Positions 37,553 through 49,752 of a stretch of DNA of 64,000 nt are shown here, in pieces. This stretch comes from Hyperoplus lanceolatus. Taxonomy: Eukaryota > Chordata > Actinopteri > Uranoscopiformes > Ammodytidae. Each line of letters starts with the position of its first letter. Position 1 is the first letter of the stretch. The position numbers and the translations under genes are program-made. The stretch covers positions 22,352,001-22,416,000 of the forward strand of contig CM049414.1 in NCBI GenBank assembly GCA_026929865.2, given 5' to 3'. The notes under the pieces are model-generated. The model saw only the letters and a list, made by a program, of their open reading frames with translations, ran no database searches and had not been told where the DNA came from.

Positions 37553-39385
37553 GTAAACAAGCAAAAAACCACAAGGTATGGGTTGGTGAAATGTAAGCTT
37601 GGCCTGAATCACTTTCTGTCTCACCTGTCAAAATGTTAATAGTCATCAATAAAGTTATATAATCTGGGAAAAATGATGTCCGTATAACATTTGGTGCATT
37701 ATCCATAAATGCCAAGTGGAGTTATTTTCACAGGATACATGTGAAAGCGTTGACCTATAGGTAGGTGGTGCTAAAGGAAAAAGTCAAAAGGATCACACTG
37801 GTCATTAGGTTTCATCTCCCCAGCACCGTTCACGTCCGCACACCAAATTCCGTGCCAAATCCACCCAATAATAGCCGTTGAGATATTTCAGTAGGGACCA
37901 AAGTGGTGGAGCAACATTGGGCTATAAAAAGCACGGGGGGGGGGGGGGGGGAGGGGCTGTGACTTAGGACTGTTGTGATTTCCAGTGAGCCGCTGACCTG
38001 TGTTGCCCTCGGTGATTATTGAGAAGATTTTAGAAATTGTAGCTTGCGAGTCTGGGGCTCCGTTTGGATATACTGGGGCTTCATTTCAACAACATTTGTT
38101 TTATTGACGTTTTTGTTTAAAAAAAAACAAAAAAAAAAACACGTTAAACCCAATTTATTTGAAATATTCACTCGTACACATGTTTTCAGAGGAAACGGGC
38201 CTAAATCGCTGTAGTAAGCATGCCAAGCCAATAGTCAGCGGTGACACTTAGCCTAGTAGATAGCTCTTCCGGTACAATTTGATGCATAAAACCTTACTGT
38301 AACCGAAAATTAATGCCACTAACGTTCATAAAGCGGTTGGTGTAAGCTTGGGGTTACAAGTATTGTAAATGACAAGCTTTCTGTCCTCTTATTTCACTGC
38401 ATTGAACTCGTGAAAACAGAAGACATGCTGATAGTGAAGGGGCTTTGTGAGCGGCTACTTTCCTGTTAGGCGTACTTCAAAATAAAAGTCAACTCACGTT
38501 TGTCCAGTGAAATGCTTTTACTGTGAAGCCGTAGCCTTAATGCTCCTTTTGTTGAACAGTAACTTAACTGCTGCGCGCTGAACTATGGATAGTGTTTTTT
38601 TAATGTAGAGAGAACCGTGTCCCTGGCATATACAAGCTATACACGTTTATTTTGCTAGAAAAAAACGGCAGAGCACAAATCTTTCCCCAGACAAAGTGGC
38701 GGGTGGTCTCAATAACTTACTAATCGCTTAGACTAAATTGGCGAGTGTTATATTTGAGCCCTGCACGACACTCTCCGCTGATCACAGTGATGGTGCCGCG
38801 GAGACACCTTGCATGTTATGTTGTCTTCTAACTTTATAACTCGCATGTGGGCATTTTGACAGCAAATGTTATAGACTACGCATACGCGAAGTGGAGCCGT
38901 GACGTCAGCGTTACCAGGGAAAATGGTTTCGGTGTTTACAAGAAACCAAAACCGTTGTGTTTTCCAAAAAATCTCCCTGGGAGTTGATCTCAAAAACTTG
39001 CGGTTTCATGCCTGCGTTTGCTGTTTTCATGTAAATGATATAGTGCATGTTGTCGTATAAACAGCCCCTAAATCGGATGGTAAAAAGAGCTCAGCAGATT
39101 CAGTTTTGCTTCATGCTTAAATCTCCACAATGCACAATCTGCACAATCTCCATGACAACACAATGGCATCTTACACACCACACTTAGCATTGACATAAAT
39201 ACATCATCTAAAATAGATAGATTTCATTCACTAAAACATCTAACATTGTTTAGAAAGATGGTGAAGATAAACATAACCAAAATGTTGAAAGAAAGGTGAC
39301 CAAAAGACTAAAATGCAAGATGCTGATTAAAGCTACTGATTCAGGTTATGTCAAATGTTGGTACAGAAGTAATAAAACATTTATT
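37553..39385. other. noncoding stretch with poly(G) run
   Basis: A run of about 17 G residues near 37936-37951 is the only low-complexity feature. No exon or bounded element supported. Confidence 0.45.
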
Positions 39386-39880
39386 AAAAAGGTGCAGTGT
39401 GTAATAAAGTGCTATTTGGCATCAACTAGTGGTGAAAGTTCTAAATTGCAATACTCCCCTGCTAACCCCTCCCTTTCAGAGAATTTAAGAAGCTACGGTG
39501 GCCTTCAAGGACAAGAAGCTAGTTACTAAAGATGGCAGCATCTACCATTGCCTCAAGTCTTTCCACAATATCAAGTGATGAGGTGAGGATGTATTTAGTT
39601 ATTTATTCTATAGTACTTCTTCTAACAGGTGCATTTCCTGCAGATGCATACGATATATAAAAATGTGCAAGCCGTTAAGTTTGTCCGTTCAGTGCTACTG
39701 TAGAGACTTCGCCCCGTGTCCCCCGCTCCTATGTAAATATAATTTGCTCATTCTAAAAAGGTAATAAAAAACTACTCTTATTTTCAAGCTCACTAATTAA
39801 AACAGTCTTATGAATATTACATATTCTAGTTCTAGTCTGTTCTGAAAAAGACCAATTCCCTTCACACACTGCACCTTTAA
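39386..39880. repeat. MITE family F2, copy 2
   Basis: Starts AAAAAGGTGCAGTGTGTAAT, contains GAAGCTACGGTGGCCTTCAA and ends TTCACACACTGCACCTTTAA. The inverted ends and interior match the copy at 18387-18753. Noncoding. Confidence 0.72.
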
Positions 39881-42439
39881 ACTGTGTAGCACATCTAAAG
39901 ATAGCTTTACAGACACATAACAACAATAAAGGCAAACAGACAATACAAGACATCCACGCGCTATCATTCATCAAAAAGTTGACAGACAGTGTTGCAGGTG
40001 AAGGCAACCATAGACAGTCATCCACCATCACTATCCAGTATTTACAGGGATCTTTGGCCTCAACTAAAAGCATCTTGAGTGGCATTTTTACAGGTTGCTT
40101 TGCAGGTGTCAAACAACCAAACAGGCATTTAAAAGCTACTGCAGCTTAAGCAGAAGAATGCAGTGACAGTGTCAGGCAGGCTGCAGCAGTGCTGAGTGCT
40201 AAAATGGCTGCTCATTCTCCATACAGACACAGAGCTTAGCATGGGAGGAGGAGTAGGAGGGCTAACACTGACTGCCTCCAACAATTTGCCATCGTTAAGT
40301 ATATCTAAACAGCGTGTGTGTGTGTGGAGCTAATATAAATACTTTGCCAGTGCTTGCAATAGAATAAATATAAAATGCATAGGATAGGAATATACTCTAA
40401 TGACAGACTTCTTTTATTTTTATATATTTTTTGTTAATTATTTTTTATTGGTGGTACAACACAGAACAAATAAGTGCATAAACGACATACAACCACAACA
40501 ACATTGAACATTAACAAAGGGAAACAAAAACATAGGGGCCATAATAAAAAGTATGCCAGTAGTAAACAACATGGCACGCACTAGGATTGCTGGGATTGGG
40601 GGTAGTGAGTGTTTGCGTAGAGTATAGGCCTACGTGTGTGTGGGCGTATGTTTGAATATTGCGTAAGAAGAAGAAGCACTAATAGCTAATCAATGGAGGA
40701 GATAAAGGGACAGAGTCGGAGAGAAAGATGAAATATATCTTCATAACAATAAGGTTCTTTAGTGTGTGTCTACGCTTTGGCGAGATCCAGTCAAGGGTCT
40801 TCATCTCTTCTCCATATGTTGCATAGAAACTGCATTAATTGATTATATAACTCAGCATGTATTAATATGCTAATGTCCACAACAACATACACAAACAGAC
40901 TATGCTGTTGTCTAGCTAATAGAGTAACATGCGTAAAGATTAATTGAAAGAATTGACCATTGAGACATAGTTTTTAACAGGTGTAGGAATTATTTATGTT
41001 GTGGCTACATTTAAGAACATGCTGTGCTAATTGCAGGGGTTGAAATTAAAGTTTGATAGCAGTAGTGTCTAAACATTATACAAATGTACATCGTTTGAAA
41101 ATGAAAAAAAATATCTATCTGAAGATGTGTCTTGTCTTCTTAACTAAACACAGGTAATCACCACACAAAATGTGGTTAATACACAGCCTAGGCTCTGTAA
41201 ACATGCTTGTTGCTTAGCTAAGGTGGACCCCTTTGTGTACATACTCTTTGGTTACATAACAGTTCACATAGCCTATGCTTTGTATTAACACCAGATTCTT
41301 TTTCAGCGCACACACAGTACAGAGAGGTAGTGGATATTAAGGAAATATTCACTGATTTTGACAATTGGTGATTTTGTCAACAAGCGGTCTCCCTTTAATA
41401 CAACTAGTTTTCTGGGACTAGAATAAATCTGGCCTGATTTGAAGAGTTAAAAAAAATAGCCTTGAATAGTAGATGGTGTTGTTTTTTGATGTTGCATCAT
41501 GAGTTTGAACTCAGCCAGTGGAAAAAAAAAAAAAAACTTTAAAGGGTTTGGAGATCAAACAGATATATGTTGAAGCAAGCCCATTTCTACCTCATTATAA
41601 TAATAAATATCATCACAGAACTTATCATATACAGCTTAATCAGCTTTCTTCATTACCATACAGCACTTCTAGCACAGAAAGGCCAAGCTGATCTAAAGGC
41701 TTTCATAACCTACCAGATAACTGTATTACTAATAATGTTTATGTTAAGTAGGCTATGTCATGTGCGGCTACTTCCTTGAAAAACACACTGCATGTTTGTA
41801 TGACAATCGATATTCTTTTTTTATGATAATTTGTTTCACTTTCTAAAAACTTCGAACTTGTCTTTTAAAAAAGCCATTATTCAAATCATTTGGACTTCAA
41901 CGTCAGCTGTAACTGCATTGTCGTTGTAAATCAATGCGAATCACACTCGAACACGCAGTTAAGGGTTACTGTAGGCTACATACCAGTCCCATTTTAATTA
42001 ACATTTCAAGGAAGACACATTCATTCACTTTGGTTGAAGCAGCTGACAATCAATCATTTGAGCTGAGTGGCTATTTTTAAAACAAAGAAAACTGAATTTT
42101 TAAAATCAAACTCAAAGGATTTAACACATAAACAATACAAAAAAAACTAGGCCAAATAAGGTGAATGTTTTGCACTATAATAAAGGCCATCTGAGGGCTA
42201 CCGTCATCTACTTTTTCGCCTGTTATCAACACTATAAACGAGTTGTTTGTGTCATCTTTAAGGCCAAAATCAAGGTTTGTTTTGGCTTACGCAAAGAGGT
42301 CAAGATGTCCTTTTAGTTTTCGCGTATAAAAAAAAATCAAGTGAAATGCAGCGACACCTTTAGGCCGATCGCGCAGTCTTACATAATAACAATAATATAA
42401 AGAAAAACAAGCTTTGGTGGTGCTAATGTGCTTCTGTTT
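39881..42439. other. noncoding stretch
   Basis: Contains the F1 MITE fragment at 41183-41400. Otherwise AT-rich with short random frames. Confidence 0.45.
41183..41400. repeat. foldback MITE family F1, right-half copy
   Basis: AGCCTAGGCTCTGTAAACAT, a second diverged arm (CACATAGCCTATGCTTTG), CAGAGAGGTAGTGGATATTA, TTCACTGATTTTGAC and the end CAAGCGGTCTCCCTTTAAT. Same half as the copy at 37338-37552. Confidence 0.6.
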
Positions 42440-43500
42440 TCCATGCAGGTGGCAAAAGGAAGGAGCAAAATGTCCCAACGAGCAGCACACGACGTTCACG
42501 CAACGTTATTTGTTGAGTTTCAGAGAAGATGGTGGAAAAGGAGACGGACGGTGGACTGTGGGATCGTAGCAGCAGCGTTGTGTGGAAAAACCAACAATGA
42601 GTCAGGCATGTTGGGGAGGCCCCAGGTTAAATCATCACGCTATGTCAGTGTGTGTGTGTGTGTGTGTGGGGATGACATGTTATAAGTCGTGCAATGTGGG
42701 TGTTTATCTCGGCTTGGCTTACCTTGTTTGTGTCGTCCGCTAAACTTGTAAATAAGGACCCAACCCCGTGGGGTGTTGCTGCGAGTTGTCACGCTGCACG
42801 GTTAATTCCTCGTGCACAAAAAACAAAACAATTTTTTTTTCCTTCTGCGTGTGCAACCAAGCCAGTGAGCTAACTCAGCTAACAGGCTTAACTTGCTGCT
42901 CCCCGAGGCGAACTGAGATGCCTTTGACTTTTCTCTCTTGTTATTGTTATTATCCAATGTTTACTTCGGATGGATGATTGTACGGTCAGCTGTGCCTATC
43001 ATGTTAGAAAAGCTCGAGGTGTGTTTGGCTCGCGGGGCAACCCAAAAACTTGCGCGTCAATTTAACGTGAGCTTATGTTGACAAACAAGCCCCTGCGTAG
43101 TGAAATCACTCACATACGACTGACTGGAGCGAGCTAACGCCAGGCTTCCAGCCAGCACGGTTAGCTTAGCGAGCTAACCCAGCTTGCTAAAAAATCCAAA
43201 CGTTGTTACCAAAAATCCCTTTCTCTCTCTCGCTCTCTATGTCCCCACTTGTATCCCAGTCGGCAGTTGCAAACCTTAGGTCACTCGGATAAATCACTGG
43301 TGTGGGTGGGTGGGTTCCAGCTTTTCAATGACGGCGCACTCAACGCGTTTGCAAAGCCAAGTTATCGCTTTGGTCTGTGCTGCTCTCCGCCATTTCCAAT
43401 TCTCTCAACACAAACAAACAGGGCTGCTCGTCCCCGTGGAGCTCCACACGCGCGCTCACGAGGTGGGCAGAAGCTTCACAAACTGAGCTGACGGCTCAAT
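42440..43500 (-). promoter_or_regulatory. CpG-rich candidate promoter and first exon of ncoa1
   Basis: This tract is richer in C+G and CpG than the AT-rich DNA around it and lies upstream of the minus-strand ncoa1 leader exon. On the minus strand an ATGGCGG motif (43388-43394, YY1-type) is in the orientation usually seen just downstream of a start site. Two good minus-strand donors follow: GTGAGTGA near 43107 and CAAG|GTAAGCC at 42722/42723. I infer a TATA-less CpG promoter with the leader exon ending at one of these donors. No coding sequence or TATA box was recognised. It could instead serve an unannotated plus-strand transcript. Confidence 0.35.
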
Positions 43501-43505
43501 AACAA

Positions 43506-43522
43506 GGATGGATGGATGGATG

Positions 43523-43584
<62 letters not shown>
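43506..43584. repeat. GATG/GATA tetranucleotide tract
   Basis: Four GATG units passing into about sixteen GATA units, just outside the CpG-rich candidate promoter. Confidence 0.95.
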
Positions 43585-44119
43585 AGGCACCATACAACTG
43601 CTAAAACCATAAACGATTATTGATTGTTGTTATGAAATTAGTTGCCAATCCTCCACTGATTGCAGGTTTGGTGGTTTGATCCCCCGTTTCTTTTTGGTGT
43701 TCCTTTATATTTAGTTCATCTCTCTGTGACATATTTTATTGCATATTCACTGCAAGATGTATTTTTATATGTTCCTTTATTTCCTTCCAACCATGCACAG
43801 TATTGTCTGGTGATTTTGAAAGGCACTAAATACATTAAGTTAATTATATCATTATGATTATACACGTTTGTATCATGGTACAGAATGTATTCAGGAAAAG
43901 GTGTGTGCTGTTTACACTATAGAGAGTGGATGGAGTTTGGCTGTTTTCGCTGATTCACCGATCCAACAATAGGTCTCCTGTGTGTGGATGCACTGTGCAG
44001 AATCCATAGTATCTGGTGCATAATTCATAAGGACAGTGCATGTGTGTGTGACCGGCATTAGGGACTATTGTCTACATTGTGGGGAAATGTTTTTGGCTTC
44101 ACCACGCAGCATTAAAACC

Positions 44120-44120
<1 letters not shown>

Positions 44121-44187
<67 letters not shown>
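44121..44187. repeat. CA microsatellite
   Basis: A perfect run of about 33 CA units. Confidence 0.96.
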
Positions 44188-44189
<2 letters not shown>

Positions 44190-44594
44190 ACATTAAATGA
44201 AAAAACACACATAAACTCAATTAGTGCTTGAACGAGAGTAGTACAGGACATTCTGTCCTCCAGTGGGTTAACAGTTCAAATCTTACTGGTTCTATACGTT
44301 TAAACCTGTTTTTAGTATTTCTCCAAAATGTTAAGATGGAAACGGGAACCATCACCTTACTGTGGTGGAGAGGTTTGTGTGCCCCTGTGAACCTGAGAGC
44401 TGTGTTGTCCGGAGCCTAGTGCTCCTGGTAGGGTCTCCCAAGGCAAAGTGGTCTCAGGTGAGGGGCCCGACTAAGAATGGTTCAAAAAGACCTCATGGAA
44501 CAACACAAACGAGGAGGAGAGACCCTGCCCGGAGGAAGCCTGGGGCCCCCGGCTGGAGCCAGGCCCAGACAGGGGGCCCTCCTGCGAGCGTCTG

Positions 44595-44759
44595 GTGGCC
44601 GGGTCTGCCACGGGGCCCGGCCGGGCACAGCCCGAAAAAGCTACGTGGCAACACACTCCTCTACAACGGATGGGCCCACCACTCATCGGAGGAACCGCTG
44701 GGGTCGGGTTCGCTGCATACAGGGTGGCAGTGAAGGGCGGGGACCACGACGGACCAGAC

Positions 44760-44808
<49 letters not shown>

Positions 44809-46977
44809 CGGGGGCAAATGGCATAGGCGTGGCTGGGAGGAACGCTAGGGTCGTTGTTGTTAGATTCTGTGCTCAGGAGGCCCCTGTTCAAGAGATCTTT
44901 AATTTGCACCTCCTGCAGAGCTTTTCTAGCATCCCTGTGGAGGTTGGGGGCATTGAACCCGAGTGGTCGATGTTCAAAACTTCCATTGCTGAAGCCGCGG
45001 CAGGCAGCTGTGGTCTCAAGGTCTTAGGTGCCTCAAGGGGCGGTAACCCTCGAACGCCGTGGTGGACCTCGGTGGTCAGGGAAGCCGTCCGACTGAAGAA
45101 GGAGTGCTTCCGGGATATGTTATCTCGGGGGACTCCTGAGGCAGTTGCAAGGTACCGACAGGCCCGAAGGGCTGCAGCTTCTGCCGTGTCAGAGGCAAAG
45201 CAGCGGGTGTGGGAGAAGTTCGGAGAAACCATGGAGAAGGACTTTCGGTCGGCACCAAAGTGTTTCTGGAAGACCGTCCGGCACCTCAGGAGGGGGGAAG
45301 CGGGGAACTATCCAAGCTGTGTACAGTAAGGATGGGACGCTGTTGACCTCAACTGAGGAGGTAGTCGGTCGGTGGAAAGAGCACTTTGAGGAACTCCTGA
45401 ATCCGACTAACACGCCCTCTATGTTGGAGGCAGAGCTGGAGGCTGATGGGGGATCATCGTCAATTTCCCTGGTGGAAGTCACTGAGGTAGTCAAACAACT
45501 CCACAGTGGCAAAGCCCCGGGGGTTGATGAGATCCGTCCAGAAATGCTGAAAGCAATGGGTGTGGTGGGGCTGTCTTGGATGACACGCCTCTTCAACATT
45601 GCGTGGAAGTCGGGTACAGTGCCGAAGGAGTGGCAGACCGGGGTGGTGGTTCCTATTTTTATAAAGGGGGACCAGAGAGTGTGTGCCAACTACCGGGGTA
45701 TCACACTTCTCAGCCTTCCCGGCAAAGTCTACTCCAAGGTGCTGGAAAGGAGGGTTCGGCCGATAGTCGAACCTCAGATTGAAGAGGAACAATGCGGATT
45801 CCGTCCTGGCCGTGGAACAACGGACCAGCTCTTCACTCTCGCAAGGATCCTAGAGGGAGCTTGGGAGTTTGCTCATCCAGTCTACATGTGTTTTGTGGAT
45901 CTGGAGAAGGCTTATGACCGGGTTCCCCGGGAGATACTGTGGGGGGTGCTGAGGGAGTATGGGGTGAGGGTGTCTCTTCTCAGGGCCATCCAATCTCTGT
46001 ACGCTCAAAGCGAGAGCTGTGTACGGGTTCTCGGTAGTAAGTCAGACTTGTTTCCGGTGGGGGTTGGCCTCCGCCAGGGCTGCGCTTTATCACCAATCCT
46101 GTTTGTGATATTTATGGACAGGATATCAAGGCGTAGTCGTGGTGGGGAGGGGTTGCAGTTTGGTGGTCTGAAGATCTCATCTCTGCTGTTTGCGGATGAT
46201 GTGGTTCTGATGGCATCATCGGCCTGTGACCTTCAGCTCTCATTGGATCGGTTTGCAGCCGAGTGTGAAGCGGTTGGGATGAGGATCAGCACCTCTAAAT
46301 CGGAGGCCATGGTGCTCAGCAGGAAACCGATGGATTGTCTACTACAGGTAGGGAATGAGTCCTTACCCCAAGTGAAGGAGTTCAAGTACCTCGGGGTCTT
46401 GTTTGCGAGTGAGGGAACAATGGAGCGTGAGATTGGCCGTAGAATCGGAGCAGCAGGGGTGGTTTTGCACTCGCTTTACCGCACTGTTGTGACGAAAAGA
46501 GAGCTGAGTCGTAAGGCAAAGCTTTCGATCTACCGGGCGATCTTTGTTCCTACCCTCACCTATGGTCATGAAGGCTGGGTAATGACCGAAAGAACGAGGT
46601 CGCGGGTACAAGCGGCCGAAATGGGCTTTCTCAGGAGGGTGGCTGGCGTCTCCCTTAGAGATAGGGTGAGAAGCTCAGTCATTCGTGAGGAACTCGGGGC
46701 AGAGCCGCTACTCCTTTGCGTTGAAAGGAGCCAGTTGAGGTGGTTCGGGCATCTGGTAAGGATGCCCCCAGGGCGCCTCCCTAGGGAGGTGTTCCAGGAG
46801 CGTCCAGCTGGGAGGAGGCCTCGGGGAAGACCCAGGACTAGGTGGAGAGATTATATTTCCACGCTGGCCTGGGAACGCCTCGGGATCCCCCAGTCAGAGC
46901 TGGTTGAAGTGGCCCGGGAAAGAGAAGTTTGGGGTTCCCTGCTCAAGCTGCTGCCCCCGCGACCCAATTTCGGATAA
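44595..46977 (+). pseudogene. LINE ORF2: reverse transcriptase, one frameshift
   Basis: Frame 1 (44595-45329) runs through the G tract into a pre-RT linker with NPRTPWWTSVVREAVRLKKE and ARYRQARRAAASAVSEAK. At 45290-45300 a six-G run appears to carry one extra base. The coding frame then continues from about 45295 to 46977, an uninterrupted stretch of about 560 codons: SGKAPGVDEIRPEMLK, ANYRGITLLSLPGKVYSKVL, CFVDLEKAYDRVPREILWGV (motif A), GLRQGCALSPILF and SLLFADDVVLMAS (catalytic FADD), then YLGVLF, QLRWFGHLVRMP and RPRGRPRTRWRDYIS near the C-terminus. The RT core looks intact, but with the endonuclease gone and the frameshift the element is not autonomous. Confidence 0.88.
44762..44808. repeat. 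47-base G homopolymer
   Basis: A pure G run inside the LINE at the junction where the endonuclease domain is missing. It could form G-quadruplexes or be a sequencing/assembly artefact. Confidence 0.9.
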
Positions 46978-47015
46978 GCGGTTGAAGAAGATGATGATGA
47001 TGAAGATGGAAACGG

Positions 47016-47190
47016 GCTCTGTACACAGGCACTCAAAGAAATAGCTAGAAACAAACCCATTTACAGAACCTAGGCTGTGTTGTGTAACGCAGGACTTTTG
47101 TTCAGCTCACTCACAGTATGGTACGGACAGGTAGCGGATCGTGAGGAGATATTCACTTATTTTGACAACAAGAGTTCTCCAGAATTGATG
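47016..47190. repeat. foldback MITE family F1, right-half fragment
   Basis: GGCTCTGTACACAGGCA, then TTTACAGAACCTAGGCTGTG, ACAGGTAGCGGATCGTGAGG and GACAACAAGAGTTCTCCAGA. It abuts the right target-site duplication of the LINE at 44347-47002; its left portion was not found on the other side of that LINE. Confidence 0.55.
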
Positions 47191-47910
47191 AAAAATAAAA
47201 GGTAAACATGTGGTATGCATTTCGCATATGATACCTCAGCTGAATGAGCTATGCGTAAAATGTGTTTGTAGCCCATGGGCATTTCTTTGTGAGATATTCT
47301 GGGAAGCACTCGGATGAAGTAATAACATTGTTTGTAATAGGTTAATTGGTCCTACATTCCTTAGAGCTTAGATCATGGGAGCATTCAAGTGCATGGGACT
47401 GTCTGAGCTCATATCTGAATGTATTTTTTATTTTAAAATGTTTTTCTTTTTCAAATTTAATTGGCATGTCAGAATCTTATTAAAACATACCTGCAAAGGG
47501 TGGTGGAAGATGAGTATGAGTCACGCATGGCATGCAGTGTAATTCATCATAAAACTATGTGGTTATTCGCAGTCTGCTAATAGCCCACAATTAACCTGCT
47601 GCCAGTGGGACCTCACCTCATCATCTGTATATGTCATTGCTGACATATCTGTCAGTCAAGCGAGCATGCTCTTACATTACCCATCATAAGGCCTAAAAGT
47701 CTTCACTCAGAAACAATCATTTTAAATTATTTGGAAGAAGGGGCATTTAATCAGACCACTAAGACAATTTACTTTCACAGAACTCAGTCAAAGTTCATAC
47801 AGTTAAGACGTTATAAAACTGCAACAAGCAAGAAAATGCATGGTGAAAAACATGAACCACATTTAGTTTATTTATGAGCATCTATTGTTTATTTGTATTG
47901 TTTCTTGCGT

Positions 47911-48114
47911 TTAAAGGTGCACCTAGCAACTTTGGGTGTGTTTGAGAAGTGAACATTTTCTAAGGTATATTCTCATAACTAAATAAACAAACTTTTCCTC
48001 ATTTGCAAATTGGATCCCTGGAACACTGCTTGAAGTTAGAATATAATTATTCAATACTAAGAATTACATGTAAAAAAATCCCCCTCCTCTGAAACAGCAT
48101 AGTGCACCTTTAAG
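47911..48114. repeat. MITE family F3, copy 1
   Basis: TTAAAGGTGCACCTAGCAAC at the left end and GCATAGTGCACCTTTAA at the right; the interior AGAAGTGAACATTTTCTAAG is shared with the copy at 52113. Noncoding. Confidence 0.7.
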
Positions 48115-48908
48115 ACAGCACCAACAAAAAAAAGAGTAATGTTATCTTTGGCTTTCAGGAACTGGAAAGGACATTCTTACCTTTAGTTTGTTTTTGCACA
48201 TTTGACATCAGATCATGACTTTAATGATTTATTATCAAGTACTGTGTGTTCCCAATCCAGTGACATTTACAAAGTAATGTTTCAATAACACATGCTGATG
48301 TCACAACAAAAGTGGCTCTTTGCACTGTGCGGGTCAATGCAACCAAATTATAGCACAAGTTAACATCATATATTAGTGTTTATTTAAAGGGTTTATAGCC
48401 TAAAATTCAGTCATTATTATACAGGAAATATCCCTAATTGTTGTGTCTTATGCACTGTGCAACATGTTACGATGACCTCTTAAGAGGACTCTCTGTGCTT
48501 CATTATACAGTCATATGAAAAAGTTTGGGAACCCCTCTCAGCCGGCATTATAATTGACTCTGCTTTCACAAAAAAATATATAAAAGTGGTATGTCTTTAA
48601 TTTACCAGGAACAGCTATGTACTGGGATGTTTTCCAAACAAAGATTTTTTGAAAAGCAGTATTTGGTTTTATGAAATAAAAAAAATGTGAAAAACTGGCT
48701 GTGCAAAAATATAGGAACCCTTGTGGTTTTGTTGATTTTAATGCATGTAACAGCATGTAAAACTGATGACTGTAAACACAAAGTTGGTTGGATTATGTTG
48801 TTAAGCCTTGAACCTCATAGAAATGTCTGTTTAATCATGAGAAAATGTATTTTAGGTGCCTAAATGCAAGTTGCTCTTTTCTTTGACTCTCTGCTGAAGT
48901 GAGACAGA

Positions 48909-49214
48909 ATGGGATCATCAAAACAGCTCCCAAAAGATCTGAAAAACAAAGATTGTTCATTGTCATGGTTTAGGGGAAGGCTACAAGAAGCTTTCCCAAA
49001 GGTTTGGAAGGACACAGGCATAGTGGCAGTTAAACCCAGGCGTGGCAGACCAAGAAAAAAACAGGAGCGGCATAGGTGGAGGATTGTGAGAATGGTTGCA
49101 CACAACCCACAGATCACCTCCAAAGACCTGCAAGAACATCTGGCTGCAGATTATGTATCTGTACATCGTTCAACAATTCAGCGCAATTTGCACCAAAACA
49201 TCTGCTTTTTATAA
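48909..49214 (+). pseudogene. Tc1 transposase N-terminal part, left arm
   Basis: An open frame of 101 codons: VWKDTGIVAVKPRRGRPRKK (with the GRPR-type motif between the two helix-turn-helix units), RIVRMVAHNPQITSKDLQEH and LAADYVSVHRSTIQRNLHQN, then a stop soon after the arm ends. About 41 bases of the first helix-turn-helix are deleted compared with the other arm. The whole DDE catalytic domain is absent. Confidence 0.8.
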
Positions 49215-49752
49215 AGACCAAATAACTTAATTTTTGTCTCATCAGTCCAAAGCATTTTCTTCCAATATGAAGCTGGCTTGTCTAAATGAGCTTTTGCATA
49301 CTCCATGCAACTGTATCTGTGGCGTGGGCGCAGAAAGGGCTTCCTTCTCATCACCCGGCCATACAGATGTTTTGGTGCAAATTGCACTGAATTGTAGAAC
49401 CATGTACAGATACATAATCTGCAGCCAGATGTTCTTGCAGGTCTTTTGAGGTGATCTGTGGGTTGTGTGCAACCATTCTCACAATCCGCCGCATATGCCG
49501 CTCTTGTACTTTTCTTGGTCTGCTAGACCTGGGTTTAACTGCAACTGTGCCTGTGTCCTTCCATTCCCTGACAACGTTCCTTACAGTAGAAATTGACAAT
49601 TGAAACCTTTGGGAAAGCTTCTTGTAGCCTTCCCCTAAACCATGACAATGAATAATCTTTGTTTTTAAGATCTTTTGGGAGCTGTTTTGATGATCGCATT
49701 CTGTCTCACTTCTGCAGAGAGTCAAAGAGAAGTGGAACTTGCATTTAGGCAC
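49178..49752 (-). pseudogene. Tc1 transposase N-terminal part, right arm
   Basis: On the minus strand: KKLSQRFQLSISTVRNVVRE, WKDTGTVAVKPRSSRPRKVQ, RIVRMVAHNPQITSKDLQEH, NLHQNICMAG, then after a change of frame near 49351-49387 HLYGRVMRRKPFLRPRHRYS, AHLDKPASYWKKMLWTDETK and IKLFG. The WTDETKI block holds the first Asp of the DDE triad. Sequence then runs into the inverted arm; the second Asp and Glu are missing. Inactive. Confidence 0.82.

Larger units (their letters stand above)
44347..47002 (+). mobile_element. non-LTR retrotransposon (Rex1/CR1- or RTE-like) with 14-bp TSD
   Basis: Bounded by a direct repeat AAGATGGAAACGGG at 44333-44346 and 47003-47016. The 3' end is AAGCGGTTGAAGAAGATGATG, short GAT repeats rather than poly(A), which argues against L1. 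The 5' segment (TTACTGTGGTGGAGAGGTTT) is a teleost LINE 5' region that I recognise. The endonuclease region expected between about 44760 and 44810 is missing, replaced by a 47-base G run. The clade is uncertain. Confidence 0.85.

Noticed and set aside
39753-40112. 119-codon minus-strand frame
   Set aside because: It runs into the end of an F2 MITE, has no recognisable family and no supporting splice sites.
44471-44909. Poly-proline frames on the minus strand
   Set aside because: They are the reverse reading of the G homopolymer inside the LINE.
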